This document shows positions 34,431 through 46,222 of a DNA stretch of 64,000 nt, one piece after another. The notes under the pieces were generated by a model. It saw nothing but the letters and a program-made list of their open reading frames with translations. It made no database searches and was not told the DNA's origin. Origin of the DNA: Lonicera japonica (lineage: Eukaryota; Streptophyta; Magnoliopsida; Dipsacales; Caprifoliaceae); assembly GCA_021464415.1 (NCBI GenBank), contig CM038470.1, positions 41,720,099 through 41,784,098 on the forward strand. Direction: 5' to 3'. Each line of letters begins with the position of its first letter. Positions within the stretch are counted from its first letter, which is position 1. Made by a program: the position numbers and the translations under genes.

Positions 34431-36018
34431 GTAAGTTCATTTATCTTTACATTGTCAATCTCTAGTCTGTACTATGTGAATGTGAATTCATACCTTTTTG
34501 TATTTACTAGCTTTTGAACACGTGCGCTAGCTGCAGATGGTGGTTATTCGTCGCAAACAATACTATTTTTACTACTTACAAATGTTATTGTAAGGGAACT
34601 CTTTATTTAAAGAACAATAAAAACATCCATTTTGATGAGTAAATATATAATTTTTTTCGACAAAACTTTTTATTCATTAAAATGAATAAAGAAATTGAAA
34701 AAATTCAATAGAGAGATACCATGTTTGCTCAAATGATATATATGGTAAACCATTTTTTGAACGTTTATTTTAGTTTCTGCATAAAAGTATTAAAAAACAA
34801 TAATAGGCCTTTTGGAATTGTTAGGCTTGATAAAAATAGCAAGCATAACAAAAATCGATAAGCAAGTTATAAACTTAAAATGCTAACAAAGTAATAACAT
34901 TAAAGTAATTAAGTATACATAATATATATATATATATAAGGAGTCCATTTTTGATACGAACCGATCTACACTTAAAATTTTCCGTATATATAAATATACA
35001 TAATATAGAATATGCACTATATTTAGGTTAGCAAGAAAAATAGTAAAAACACTACCGCTAAATGGTTTAGAGTACTGTGGTTTATTTTAACAAAATCTTG
35101 TCATACAACAAAATTGAAATTTGAATAAAGAGAATATAAGGATAAATTTTTCTTAGATAATTCTGGATAAATATTTATTTTGCTAAGCAATAATTATTAT
35201 AATCAACACAATATTATATTTTAAACAACAAGTAGGACTTGAGTATTGAAGGTTCATATAAAATAAAAAATAATACAAATAGAAAAATAAAGCGTTATAC
35301 TTCCCATCTCACAACTCTAAAAATATTATGTAAGAATTATATTTATATAACACATTATTTCTCCAAAAAAATAGAAAAAAATATAAAATAAAATAAAAGC
35401 CCAAAATTAAGTCATTGCAAATTTGAAGATAATACCTATTTAAATTTTAGCAAAGATAATAAAAAAGAAACATAAATATGTCATCTGAAACATTTAGGCC
35501 TAATTTAAAAAGAATAACAAACATAATAAATAACACTCTCTTTTTTTTATTAGGAAAATTAACTCTCTATTTAGTAAGTCTTTATTATTTTCTCTTTTCT
35601 GTTTTCTAAAAGGATAAAATATTACATAATTGTAGATAGTGAGAATCCAGTATTATAATGCAGAATTATATGCAATTGTTTAAAAAGGAAATTGACATTA
35701 ATTATATTTACTTGTTCCTTTGAATCTAGGGTGCCCAATTTACGAAGAACTTCTTTTAATTCGAGTTATATTTAAAATTTGGTGAGAACATTCGTAATAC
35801 AATCGATTACTGAAAAAATATTTACGTTATTCGTACTTGTATATATATTATGAATACAAATAACTCATGGTTTTAGACATTTTCCAAGTGGGCAAATTTA
35901 ACATTTTAAAAAAAATCACTTTTTTTTCATCTAAGTATCTTTGAAAATTAGTGTAATCTGTTAGCAGAATAACGTGAATACTCAATGTACAAACTGGATT
36001 TTAATAAATATTTTTTTT

Positions 36019-36552
36019 TGTTAAAACCGAGGCTTGTGTTTTACACAATCTCCTTAAAACAATTATACCACCTCCCATGGTGCGGGGAGGTGAGGGGAGG
36101 TGACCTCCCATGGTGCGGGGAGGTGCTTTGAGGAGCGACATTCGTGTTCGCAGGTGCGGACGCACACAAGCCAAGCCAGTGTCAAGCCAAATTCAGTCGG
36201 TGATTTGCACACCCCTGCGCCAGGATGCGCGAGAGAGAGTCTTATTTTTCTTAGAAGTTTATGAGCTAATGAAAGATGATCATTTATAAACTCATAAATT
36301 TTTTTCAAAAGTTCCAATGTGGGACTTAACATTTCACATTTCACATTCCATTTTCCATCTCAAGTAGTTCACTTTGGGTGACAATTTCTCATTCACCTCA
36401 TATTCGTTTTGAGCAAATAAATATATGATCTCGATGTACTCACAGAGGAGAACACGAATCTTTAATTTTCTATCACAGCCAAGTGTGAAATCCCATTTAC
36501 AATTACCCTCAAAATGGCTAAAAAATGACTTTAATACACATTTTTTCCAACA
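36019..36552 (-). mobile_element. Copia 3' LTR (534 bp)
   Basis: On the minus strand it runs TGTTGGAAAAAATGTG to GGTTTTAACA. It is preceded by a purine-rich tract (ATGTGGGGAAT) at 36553-36563. It contains a duplicated CCTCCCATGGTGCGGGGAGG near 36070-36125. The flanking T run prevents a target duplication from being read. Confidence 0.75.
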
Positions 36553-37399
36553 ATTCCCCACATGAATGAAAATTGGTGACTAAAGCCACGACAGACAAGG
36601 TGATAAAGTTCGGCGGTTGAAGCCTGCATAGGATAGGTAGGTTTTACCCCTTGAACATTCCTTTGTGAAAATATGTTTATTTTACTAACTAAAAGTACAC
36701 GATGTCCTTGAACTGTTCTGCCGTTTGTGTAAATGACGACATATCTCACATAGGAGTCTTCCTAACATATTTTAGTTCTCACTATTATGTTCTTTATGGC
36801 CATGAACACACGCCTCGTTCTGCAAGAGTTCATTAAGAATCGTGCCCTAAGTAATTCTCTTGGAAGCGGCCCTTCTTCCTTCTTACATAGGTGATTTCTG
36901 AATTAAGAGTAACCCCCATTACCCAGTTCTATTTTATTGACACATAAGAATCATTAAAAACTTAGCTTATACTTTTCCTTCCGGGTATCTCTATTTTCAT
37001 CATAGGAATGGACATGGGAAAGATCCCCACAGTGATCCAACGTAGCCTTTATAATTTACTTATCCATTTTGAACCTAGATCTTGGGATCTCTAGTAACGT
37101 AGGTTGGGTATCCATCGTATTGACTTATTTATTCATGGGCTTTAATTTGGGTATCCATTGTATCGATTTATTTATTCATGGGCTTTAGTCCCATCCCGCT
37201 CGATGGCTTATCAACCAACTCTCTATTCAATCATTTAGTTAACAGATCTGTAATATTATCTTTTTACTTCACAAAGTCAAATGAGATAACTCCAGTTGAG
37301 AGTAGTTATCTAATAGTATTATGTCTTCGATGAATATGTCTAGACTTTCCATTATACATATTGATTTATGCTCTACCAATGGATGATTGACTATCATAG

Positions 37400-39750
37400 T
37401 GTATACAAATTGGAGGCACCGGTTTTGACCATCTTTGAATATCCTCTAGAAAGTGGCATAACCATTTAGCCTATTTTCCACATTTATCTAATGCAATAAA
37501 TTCATATTCCATAGTGAATATAGCAATCACAGTTTGTTTAAAAAATTTCCACGAAACCGCTCCACCTCTAGCATAAATACATACCCGCTAGTGTATTTGG
37601 AGTCATTATAATTAGATATCCAATTTGCATCACTATAACCTTCAAGTACGACATGATATCTAGTATAGTGCAGCCCATAATTATGAGTAAACTGTAAATA
37701 CTTTAGTACTCTAATAATAGCTCGCCAATGCTCGGCTCCAAGATTACTCGTATATTTACTCTGTTTGCTAACTGCATAGGCTATGTCTGGCCTTGTACAA
37801 CTCATTAAGTACATTAGACTACATATCACTCTCTACTTGAGAAACACTATTTCCTTTATTCTTGGATAAATGTAAAGTTATGTCTATATGTGTTCTAGCC
37901 ACCCTAGAGTTATCTTTATCAAATTTTTCAGGAATATTGTCAACATAATGAGACTGACTTAATATGAGGTCTTCTGAAGTTCTTATGATTTTAATTCCCA
38001 AAATAATATCAGCTAGTCCCATATCTTTCATGTCAAATCTTGAATTCAACATGTTCCTTGTAGATTTGATCATCTTATCATTACTTCTAACAATAAGCAT
38101 GTCTTTTACATATAAGCATGCAATAACATATCCATTCTCACTATCTTTGACATATACGCATTTGTCACATTCATTGATTTTGAATCCACTTGCAATCATA
38201 GTGCTGCCAAATTTCTAATGCCATTGCTTTAGTGCTTGCTTTAAGCCATACAAAGACTTCACCAACTTACAAACTTTATTTTCTTGACCAAAAGCGGAAA
38301 AACCCTCAGGTTGTTCCATATAGATTTCTTATTCTAAATCTCCATTAAGAAAAGTTGCTTTCACATCCATTTGATGTACTTCAAGATTACGCAAAGCGGT
38401 AATTGCAAGTAGCATTTTAATGGAATTTATTCTCATTACAGGAGAATATGTATCAAAGTAATCAAGACCTTCCTTTTGTCAATAACATTTTATCACAAAC
38501 CTTACTTTATATTTATCAACTGATCCATCTACTTTCATTTTTATTTTAAATATCCACTTGGAACCTAGAGGTTTACTACCAGGTGGAAGATTCATTAGTT
38601 CCCAAGTATGGTTTTGCAAAATAGAATCAATTTCACTCTTGATGGCCTATTTTCATAAAGGTCTATTATTCGAATTTATAGCTTGCTCATAAGTTTAAGG
38701 TTCACTTTCTAGCATATAAGTCAAAAAATCTGGACTAAAAGATTTTTTCGTTGTTGCCCTTTTGCTACATTTAGGCTCTACCTCAGCTTCCTCGTGAGTA
38801 TGGTTGATATTATCATGTGTTCGTTTAGAAGAATACATTTCTTCTTTCCTACAGGGAAACACATTTTCAAAGAATGATGCATTTCTCGATTCCATAATTG
38901 TATTCTTTTGTATATCAGGTATATTAGATTCATACACAAGAAACTAATAAGCATTGCTATTTTGTGCATATCCAATGAAAATGCAATCAACCGTTTTTGA
39001 TCATATTTTCACCATTTTAGGTAAAGGTACAATCACTTTGACAAGACATCCCCACACATATAAATAATTGTAGGATGGCTTTCTTTCATTCCATAACTCA
39101 TATGGAGTTTTCTTCTCTTTCCTTTTGGGCACCTTATTTAAAAGGTAATTTGCCAAAAGATTAGCTTCTCCCCACATGTTGGGTGGCAAACCCGAACTAA
39201 TCAACATTACAGTCATCAATTCTTTCAGTGTTTGATTTTATCATTTAGCTACTCCATTTGATTGGGGTGAATAAGGTGCAGTCATATCATGAATAATTCC
39301 ATGTTGAGCACAAAACTCAACAAATTAAAATTCATATTCACGGCCTCGGTCACTTCTAAGTACTTTGATTTTCTTATTAAGTTGATTTTCAACTTCACTT
39401 TTATAGAGAATACATTTTTCTATTGCTTCATCCTTACTTTTGAGTAAATACACATAATAGTATTTCGTGCTATCATCAACAAAAGTAGTAAAATATTTAT
39501 TTCCACCTTTAGTTTTTGTCATCTTTAAATCACATATATCACTATGGATTAAATTAAGGGGCCTAGTATTTCTTTCAACATTAGGAAATGATGATCTTGT
39601 TTGTTTTGCCTCAACACAAGTTTCACATTTAAGTTTTGAATCAATTTGAAATGAAGGTATATGATTTATATTAATTAATTTCCATAGAGAATCTTAATTA
39701 ACATGTCCTAGTCTACCATATCATAAATTTGAAGATTCAAGCATATAAGC
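37400..39750 (-). pseudogene. Copia pol (integrase, reverse transcriptase, RNase H)
   Basis: Integrase pieces include YGRLGHVN, CETCVEAKQTRSSFP, 'NKYFTTFVDDSTKYYYVYLL' and 'VLRSDRGREYEF' (39325-39522). 'LPPNMWGEANLLANYLLN' and 'KTPYELWNERKPSYNYLYVW' follow (39001-39219). The RT segment (37819-38199) has GFKINECDKCVYVK and YVKDMLI, where the catalytic YVDD has become YVKD, plus LADIILGIKI. The RNase H segment (37527-37829) has [18 protein letters not shown] and YSDANW. Stops separate the blocks. A frozen, inactive copy. Confidence 0.9.
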
Positions 39751-39760
39751 GGAAGAAGTA

Positions 39761-40437
39761 GCTTAAGGGACAAAGCATTATAGCCCGTAGAACGATACAG
39801 CTAAGATACAAAGCATTACGCAATATGAGAAAGAATTTTCTGCATCTCAATCAAATTCATTGTTCTGATCTCTTTCCCGAACCTCACTTATTATTAATAA
39901 CTCCCCCAATTTCCCCAACCACAGTCCATTTCCAATTCTTCAAATTTGATAGATACAATTTCGATTTGTATCTTGTATATCACATTCTCGCAAACACACA
40001 AATATATATATATATATAACCATGTAATATTATCAATGTCATCGTTGTCGACAAGATCCAGGCTGAGATTTTCATCGTTGAAGAAGCCGCCATAACCTCT
40101 TCGTCGAGCCATCGCCAATTGTCTATCTTCTCCGGCGCTTTCTTACCATGGGAGCCCCTCCACCAGTGCCTCCGAAGCTTCCAAGACTCTTAGGATATTA
40201 ATTCTCTTAATTTCGCACCTCTTTATTTGTCTTTATTTGTGAAGAATTTTATTATTAGCATTTACTTGCAATTTACTGATGGTGGGCTAGAAAATAGTTG
40301 TGCTTGAATATTTACGCAAATTTCAACTACTTTGTTGGTTTAATGTCGCCTATTGTAGCCAAGTATTTGATGCAATTTGGTACTCGGTGGCTAGAGGAGA
40401 ATCTAGGCAATGGAAGAGGAAAAGAAGTGTGCTAGCC
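39761..40437. other. Unassigned segment between two retroelements
   Basis: The minus strand at about 40029-40118 opens with MAMARRRGYGGFFNDENLSL and DLVDNDDIDN before running into AT repeats, like a first exon, but no partner exon or family is recognised. 40386-40423 is 35/38 identical to 48369-48406, on the far side of the Tat-like element. Confidence 0.4.
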
Positions 40438-41828
40438 GCGTAGAGGGTGAACCCCTGATTTAATAGGATTGGGAACCGTGTAGAGGGTGAGCCCCTGCCT
40501 TAATGGGATTTGAAACCGTGTAGAGGGTGAGCCCCTGCCTTAATGGGATTGGGAACCGTGTAGAGGGTGAGCCCCTGCCTTAACGGGATTGGGAACCGTG
40601 TAGAGGGTAAGCCCCTGCCTTAACGGGATTTGGGAACCGTGTAGAGGATGAGCCCCTGCCTTAACGGGATTGGGAACCGTGTAGAGGGTGAGCCCCCTGC
40701 CTTAACGAGATTGGGAACTGTGTAGAGGGTGAGCCCTGCTTTAACGGAATTGGGTAACCGTGTAGAGGGTGAGCCCCTGCCTTAACGGGATTGGGAACCG
40801 TGTAGAGGGTGAGAACCTGCCTTAACGGGATTTAAGAACTGTGTAGAGGGTGAGCCCCTGCTTTAACGGGATTGGGAACCGTGTAGAGGGTGAGCCCCTG
40901 CCTTAACAGGATTTGGGAACCGTGTAGAGGGTGAGCCCCTGCCTTAACGGAATTTGGAAAACCGTGTACAAGGTGAGCCCCTGCCTTAACGGGATTTGGG
41001 AACTGTGTAGAGGGTTAGCCCCTGCCTTAACGGGATTGGGAACCGTGTAGAAGGTGAGTCCCTGCCTTAACGGGATTTGAGAACCATGTAGAGGGTGAGA
41101 CCCTGCCTTAACGGGATTTGGGAACCGTGTAGAGGGTGAGCCCCTGCCTTAACGGGATTGGAAACCGTGTAAAGGGTGAGCCCCTGCCTTAACGGGATTG
41201 AGAACCTTGCTTGTGAACCGTGTAGAGGGTGGAGCCCCTACTTTAACGAACTTGTGAACCGTGTAGAGGGTGGAGCCCCTACTTTAACGAACTTGTGAAC
41301 CGTGTAGAGGGTGAGCCCCTACTTTAACGGACTTGTGAATCATGCTTGTGAACCGTGTAGAGGGTGAGCCCCTGCTTTAACAGACTTGTAAACCGTGTAG
41401 AGTGTGAGCCCTGCTTTAACGGACTGTGTGAACCGTGTAGAGGGTGAACTCTTGCTTTAACGGACTTGTGAACCGTGTAGAGGGTGAGCCCCTGCTTTAA
41501 CGGACTTGTGAACCGTGCTTGTGAACCGTGTAGAGGGTGAGCCCCTACTTTAATGGACTTGTGAACCGTGCTTGTGAACCGTGTAGAGGGTGAGCCCCTG
41601 CTTTAACGGACTTGTGAATCGTGTTGAGGGTGAACCCCTGCTTTAACGGACTTGTGAACCGTGCTTGTGAACCGTGTAGAGGGTGAGCCCTTGCTTTAAC
41701 GGACTGTGTGAACCGTGTAGAGGGTGAGCCCCTGCTTTAACGGACTTGTGAACCATGTAGAGGGTGAACCCCTGCTTTAACGGACTTGTGAACCGTGTAG
41801 AGGGTGAGCCCCTGCTTTAACGGACTGT
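40438..41828. repeat. Minisatellite, ~40-bp unit, about 34 copies
   Basis: The unit is built on AACCGTGTAGAGGGTGAGCC followed by CCTGCCTTAACGGGATTGGG. Two subfamilies are spatially separated: to about 41200 the unit ends AACGGGATTGGG, and from about 41210 it ends AACGGACTTGTG, often with an extra AACCGTGCTTGTG insert. No long reading frame runs through it. Confidence 0.95.
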
Positions 41829-41879
41829 GTGAGATTGTGCTGTCAGTGATTCTATTATGGTGCATGTTTGTTGAGGATA

Positions 41880-42085
41880 TGATGATGGCTAAGAATTGAT
41901 GGTATAATGATTGATGGCCTGCTGGGGAGATGAGAAGTCCTACTGGCTAGGATAAAGGCTGAGAGTTAATGATCTGCTGAGGATATGAGAACTCCTACTA
42001 GCATGGATGATGTTGATGTGCGGGTTAATGATCTGCTACGAAAATGAGAATTCCTACTGGCTAGGATAATGACTGAGGGTTGATG
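41880..42085. repeat. Tandem repeat, ~66-bp unit, 3 copies
   Basis: The unit contains GATCTGCTGAGGATATGAGA, then ACTCCTACTGGCTAGGATAA. Copies are moderately diverged. Confidence 0.75.
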
Positions 42086-42885
42086 CTATGGAGGTGAGAG
42101 TCTCTGAGAAGACATAGAGAGAGAGTTCTGGTGTGATCTTTTTTTTTAGTAGTACTTTTGGCTGGCCTCTTTCTTATTGAGAGATGATCGAGTAACGTTC
42201 TCTCTGTTCTTGAACCTCGTGTATGAATTTTGGACTTTGCCTTTTACTTAGCTTCCGTGGCATTTTTTCTCTTGTCACTAGGGTGCGATTCTGCTTATTG
42301 TTTCCTGACTTCGCGAAAGAAGAATTTTTTTATGCCTGCATCATTTTCTGTTTTTCGATGCCCTTATTCCTCCTTGATTGATTGAAAGCTTTTTGATGCA
42401 ACTATTTTTATTTTTTTTAAGCAAGGTCAGCAGCCTTCCTCACCCAAGACGTAGCCCTAGGCTTTTTAGCCTAGCTGTCACTATTGGTGTGGCTCTCGCT
42501 GCCATCTTTTTTTCTTTTCTGTTTTTTCAATATTCTTTTCTTTTGGCACTGTGGGATTTATCCTCTTTTCTATTCTTTCAATTTTTTCTTGTACCCACTT
42601 TGTTTTCTCTCACTTTGTCAAGTTTTTTGAGCATCATCGTCCCTGCGATTTTGAGAATGTTTACTTTGAAAGTTTGCATTTGACATCGTCGTGCTGTATT
42701 TGTGATTTTCGGTCCGAGAACCTTTGGAAGCGTATCTTGAAGACTTCTCGGGCGAGAAGAAGCTAGGCCAAAAGTCCTTTTTGTGGGGGCTTAGTCCTTG
42801 TGTTTTTTACGAAATCTTGTCATTCCAGTCTTTCTCTCCATCTTTCTTTGATATCCTCTTAAATGGGGCTTTTTTGGTTTTGGAG
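42086..42885. other. Non-repetitive spacer in the Tat-like derivative
   Basis: About 800 bp, T-rich on the plus strand, with no recognisable coding sequence. The reading frames here are not protein-like. Confidence 0.5.
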
Positions 42886-43430
42886 AAGGCTTGAGTTTGC
42901 CTGTAGAAAGGGCTTTAGTATGTGCCTGTGAAAGGGCTTGGGTTGGTGCCTGTAAAAGGGGTTTGGATTGGATTGGTGCCTGTAGAAAGGGCTTTGGAAT
43001 GGTCTGTAGGAAAGGCTTGGATTGGTGCTTGTAGAAAAGGCTTTGATTGGTGCTTGTAGAAAGGGCTTGGGATTTGATTCGCCTGTACGAAGGGCTTGTG
43101 AAGTGATTTGACTCTCTGGGAGACTTTATGAAGTGATTTGCCTCACTAGGAAGACTTGTGAAGTGATTTAACTATCTGGGAGGACATGTGATATTGTTGT
43201 GCCTCTCTGGGAGGGCTTGTGAAGTGACTTACCTCTCTGGGAGAAAATGTGAAGTGATTTGCCTCTCTGGGAGACTTTGTGAAATGATTTACCTCTCTGG
43301 GAGTGATTCGCTTCTCTGGGAGACTTTGTGAAATGATTTACCTCTCTGGGAGAAAATGTGAAGTGATTCGCCTCTCTGGGAGACTTTGTGAAGTAATTCG
43401 CTTCTCTGGGAGGACATGTGATCTTGTCAT
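42886..43430. repeat. Two adjacent short tandem arrays (~27 and ~30 bp)
   Basis: 42886-43090 repeats GGTGCCTGTAGAAAGGGCTT about seven times. 43095-43430 repeats GTGAAGTGATTTGCCTCTCT followed by GGGAGACTTT about eleven times. Both are diverged. Confidence 0.85.
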
Positions 43431-44089
43431 GACGATCTGGTCGGTGATGGTGGTGTGACTAATCATCGAGGTATATACCAGGATGCAATGGTGAAGCATG
43501 TCTGGTAGACCATGGAGCTCGGTGCATTATGTGCTCTTGGACTGGTGCGCGGTGCACTTATGCAAATGTTCATGTGTGTGCACTATGCAAATGCTTATGC
43601 CATGCTTCCCTACATTTTAAGTATTCACATACTTCTTAAATTACCGCACCATCATTTTAAAAACTTGATTTTGAAAAGGTTTTGAATCTTGAGTTGCCTG
43701 ATTTATGAAGTATCTTACGCTACTTGAAATTATCTAAGTGCAGATGCATGCATGCAAGACCGATAATTTTCCGAGAACATAGCAACAGTAAAAAGATAAA
43801 TATTGATTTTTGGTCAATCAGTGAGCGAGCGTAAGGTGATAAGAGAAATGAAGCGACTTGAGATTCTGTTGATCTTGCGTCATGCTTCCATCTTTGACAA
43901 GTTGCTATCTTCTTCGAGTCCGTGTGCGTTACTGCTTTTTGCTCTTAACCTCAATCTCAGGAGGCTTACAGATATTCTTCAGAGGTAGAATTTTTTATTC
44001 TGCTGATAGGACGACCATTGGGTTGTGATGGTATGGGTTAAGCCACCCTCAGCGCAAATGATAAATGGAGAGAGTAGTCTTAGGGGAGT

Positions 44090-44580
44090 TGTTTGGGTCT
44101 TTTTATCGATACCCTCAGTAGATGTACCCTCACCACCCTCAATATGTGTGGATGGTGATGGTGAGGCTAGTCTCCGGGGAGCTGTTCTGGCCTTCTTGTC
44201 GAAACCCTTAGTGCATATACCCTCTGCACCCTTAGTGTATGCGAACGATGATTGTAAGGCTAGCCTTCAGGGAGCCTGTTTGGGTCTTCTTGTCGAAACC
44301 TTCAGTGCATATACCCTTTGCACCCACAGTGTATGCGAATGATGATGGTGAGGCTAACCTTCAGGGAGCTGTTTTGGTCTTCTTGTCGAAACCCTCAGTG
44401 CATATACCCTTTCCACCCTCAGTGTATGCGAACGATGATAGTGAGGCTGTTCGGGTCTTCTTGTCAATACCCTCAGTATATGTACCCTTGGCACCCTCAA
44501 TATGTGTGAACGATGATGGTGAGGCTGTTCGGGTCTTCTTGTCGACACCCTCAGTGCATATATCCTCTGCACACTGAGAG
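44090..44580. repeat. Tandem repeat, ~80-90-bp unit, about 6 copies
   Basis: The unit contains TTCTTGTCGAAACCCTCAGT, GCATATACCCTCTGCACCC and GCGAACGATGATGGTGAGGC. Some frames stay open through several units, but the peptide resembles no known protein. Confidence 0.85.
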
Positions 44581-44877
44581 TCTTCGGGGAGCTGTTATGA
44601 TTTACATCAAGGATGGCTTGAGGATTATGGTTTTGAAGGGGCTAGTTAGGGTTCAACCAGGCTGTTTTGGGATCTTGCGCCGGTGGTACAATGATGTTGG
44701 CAAGGGCCACAAGAAGTGGGTGGTTGATGTTGATATGAACTGGGAGGCGAGTGTTAGGTGGAGCTACTGGGTCTTGAGTTTGGTTGCCTTCGGTTGGGTA
44801 TGGATTTGGATTGAATTGGTTTGGTTGAGCAGGTGTTTTGACAGTGATTAGAGCTCAAGATGGGCTTGGGTAGACAC

Positions 44878-45084
44878 TTAGTGATCCTTTATGATGGCTA
44901 TCGACTGGGTCAAATCTTGGATTAAATGGTAGAGGTGTTCAAGGGTTAAGGTGCCACCCTCGGTTTGTGGGAAAATAGGACCAGGCGGCGGATCCGCTGC
45001 ACGAGAGGCTTCATCATGGATATCCTCAGTATTGTTGACCCCAGTTAGATCGATCGATAGCTCGGTGTTGTGACGGGAAGGCAT
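44878..45084 (-). pseudogene. Ty3 gag N-terminus, truncated
   Basis: A 68-codon frame begins MPSRHNTELSIDLTG, contains PPPGPIFPQTEGGTLTLEHL and LIQDLTQSIA and then stops. Its position, about 1.1 kb downstream of the primer-binding site, and its composition fit the start of a Tat-type gag. No capsid or zinc-knuckle sequence follows; tandem repeats do. Confidence 0.55.
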
Positions 45085-46203
45085 AATCGGTGGTAAGTAT
45101 GATTTTTGTGAATCGTCTGGTGCGAAAAATAATTTGAGTGTGGAGAAGAATGGGGAGAAAGAAGTTGGAGATTTGACCGAAAAATTAATATTTTGCCATG
45201 AGTTGCATAATTCTCGGAAAACTATGACTCGACAGAAAGATAAAATTGAAAACCACTTTTTGGTGATTAGAGAAAACAGACCGACGGTAACAACTTGAGA
45301 GCCCCGTGGATAGGTTTAGGGTAGGAATAGGAATTCCCGGGGTGCCCTTATAACCTTCCGATTTTAAAAATTCATTTTTGAAAAATTCATTTTGGAAAAT
45401 GACTCGATTTTTTTTAGAAAATGTTTTGAAAAATATTTTTTAAAAATCGGGAAGTTCTCTCCTCTTAGAGTTGTTTTTCATGGAAATAGTGACAGGGAAA
45501 TTCTCACTAACGGGTTTTAGTGAGGGATTTCTACGGACAGGGTTGGACAGCCTCCGGCCGTACTTACCAAACCAGGAGTTGGTATGTATGACAAGGCCTT
45601 TTGTTCACTAATCTCACGACCGACGGTCAAGAAAACATGCAGAAATTCGTGTGTACTATGCTGACACATCCTATATGCAAGCATGGTTAAAAAGGGTAAG
45701 GTTCAAGGCTCCCTCCTATTTGGCTAGGTCTTGCTATATACCCCAAGGGCGAGTACGTGCAAGGACCTTTTGATATACATTCTGGGTACGTGAGTGTTCT
45801 CGTCACTCGATATACCTCAGTTTGGTACTTGGCCAAGGAGAGTGGTCCCATGCGCTTTTGGCTAGTGTAGACCCGCAAGTCCACGACCTAGTCACGACTT
45901 TGGTCCCGAGGTTGATAGGGTAAATTCACACTCGCGATAATGCATGATGATAGTGGGTGCGTGCAAAATAACAATTATGGAGGTTCATTATGATATGCGC
46001 TTTAGGGTTTGTTCGAGTACTTTCAATTTTTATTTATGAAAAGATTTTCCTCAAACAATTATTACAAACAAAAAGGGAATCAAGGTATCCACCTAAATCG
46101 CATCTATGTTATCCTAAGACTAAGGCCAAAAAAGAAAGCATACAAAAAAAAATAATTATCCACGCATATTCTACTCTTGTTTAGAGTCTAATCCTCTCAA
46201 ACG

Positions 46204-46221
46204 TCCCCAGCAGAGTCGCCA
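46204..46221 (-). other. Primer-binding site, tRNA-Arg type
   Basis: On the minus strand TGGCGACTCTGCTGGGGA starts 1 nt after the LTR end (...TTCTCACA). This is the tRNA-Arg-type primer site characteristic of Ogre/Tat-like Ty3 elements, and it fixes the LTR boundary and orientation. Confidence 0.88.
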
Positions 46222-46222
46222 C

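Larger units (their letters stand above)
36019..39760 (-). mobile_element. Ty1/copia retrotransposon, 5'-truncated
   Basis: It has a 3' LTR (36019-36552) and pol remnants in minus-strand order: pre-integrase zinc segment (about 39700), integrase, reverse transcriptase, RNase H (to about 37400). Gag, protease, primer-binding site and 5' LTR are missing: homology ends near 39760. The coding region has many stops and frame breaks, so it is an old remnant lying antisense in the YUCCA intron. Confidence 0.88.

Noticed and set aside
40438..41828. CRISPR-like array
   Set aside because: The repeats are contiguous ~40-bp diverged units without unique spacers, in a plant nuclear context. It is a minisatellite.
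44239..44577. 112-codon frame over the 85-bp repeat as a coding gene
   Set aside because: The frame stays open only because of the repeat period; the peptide is repetitive and resembles no family, and the neighbouring gag start is on the other strand.
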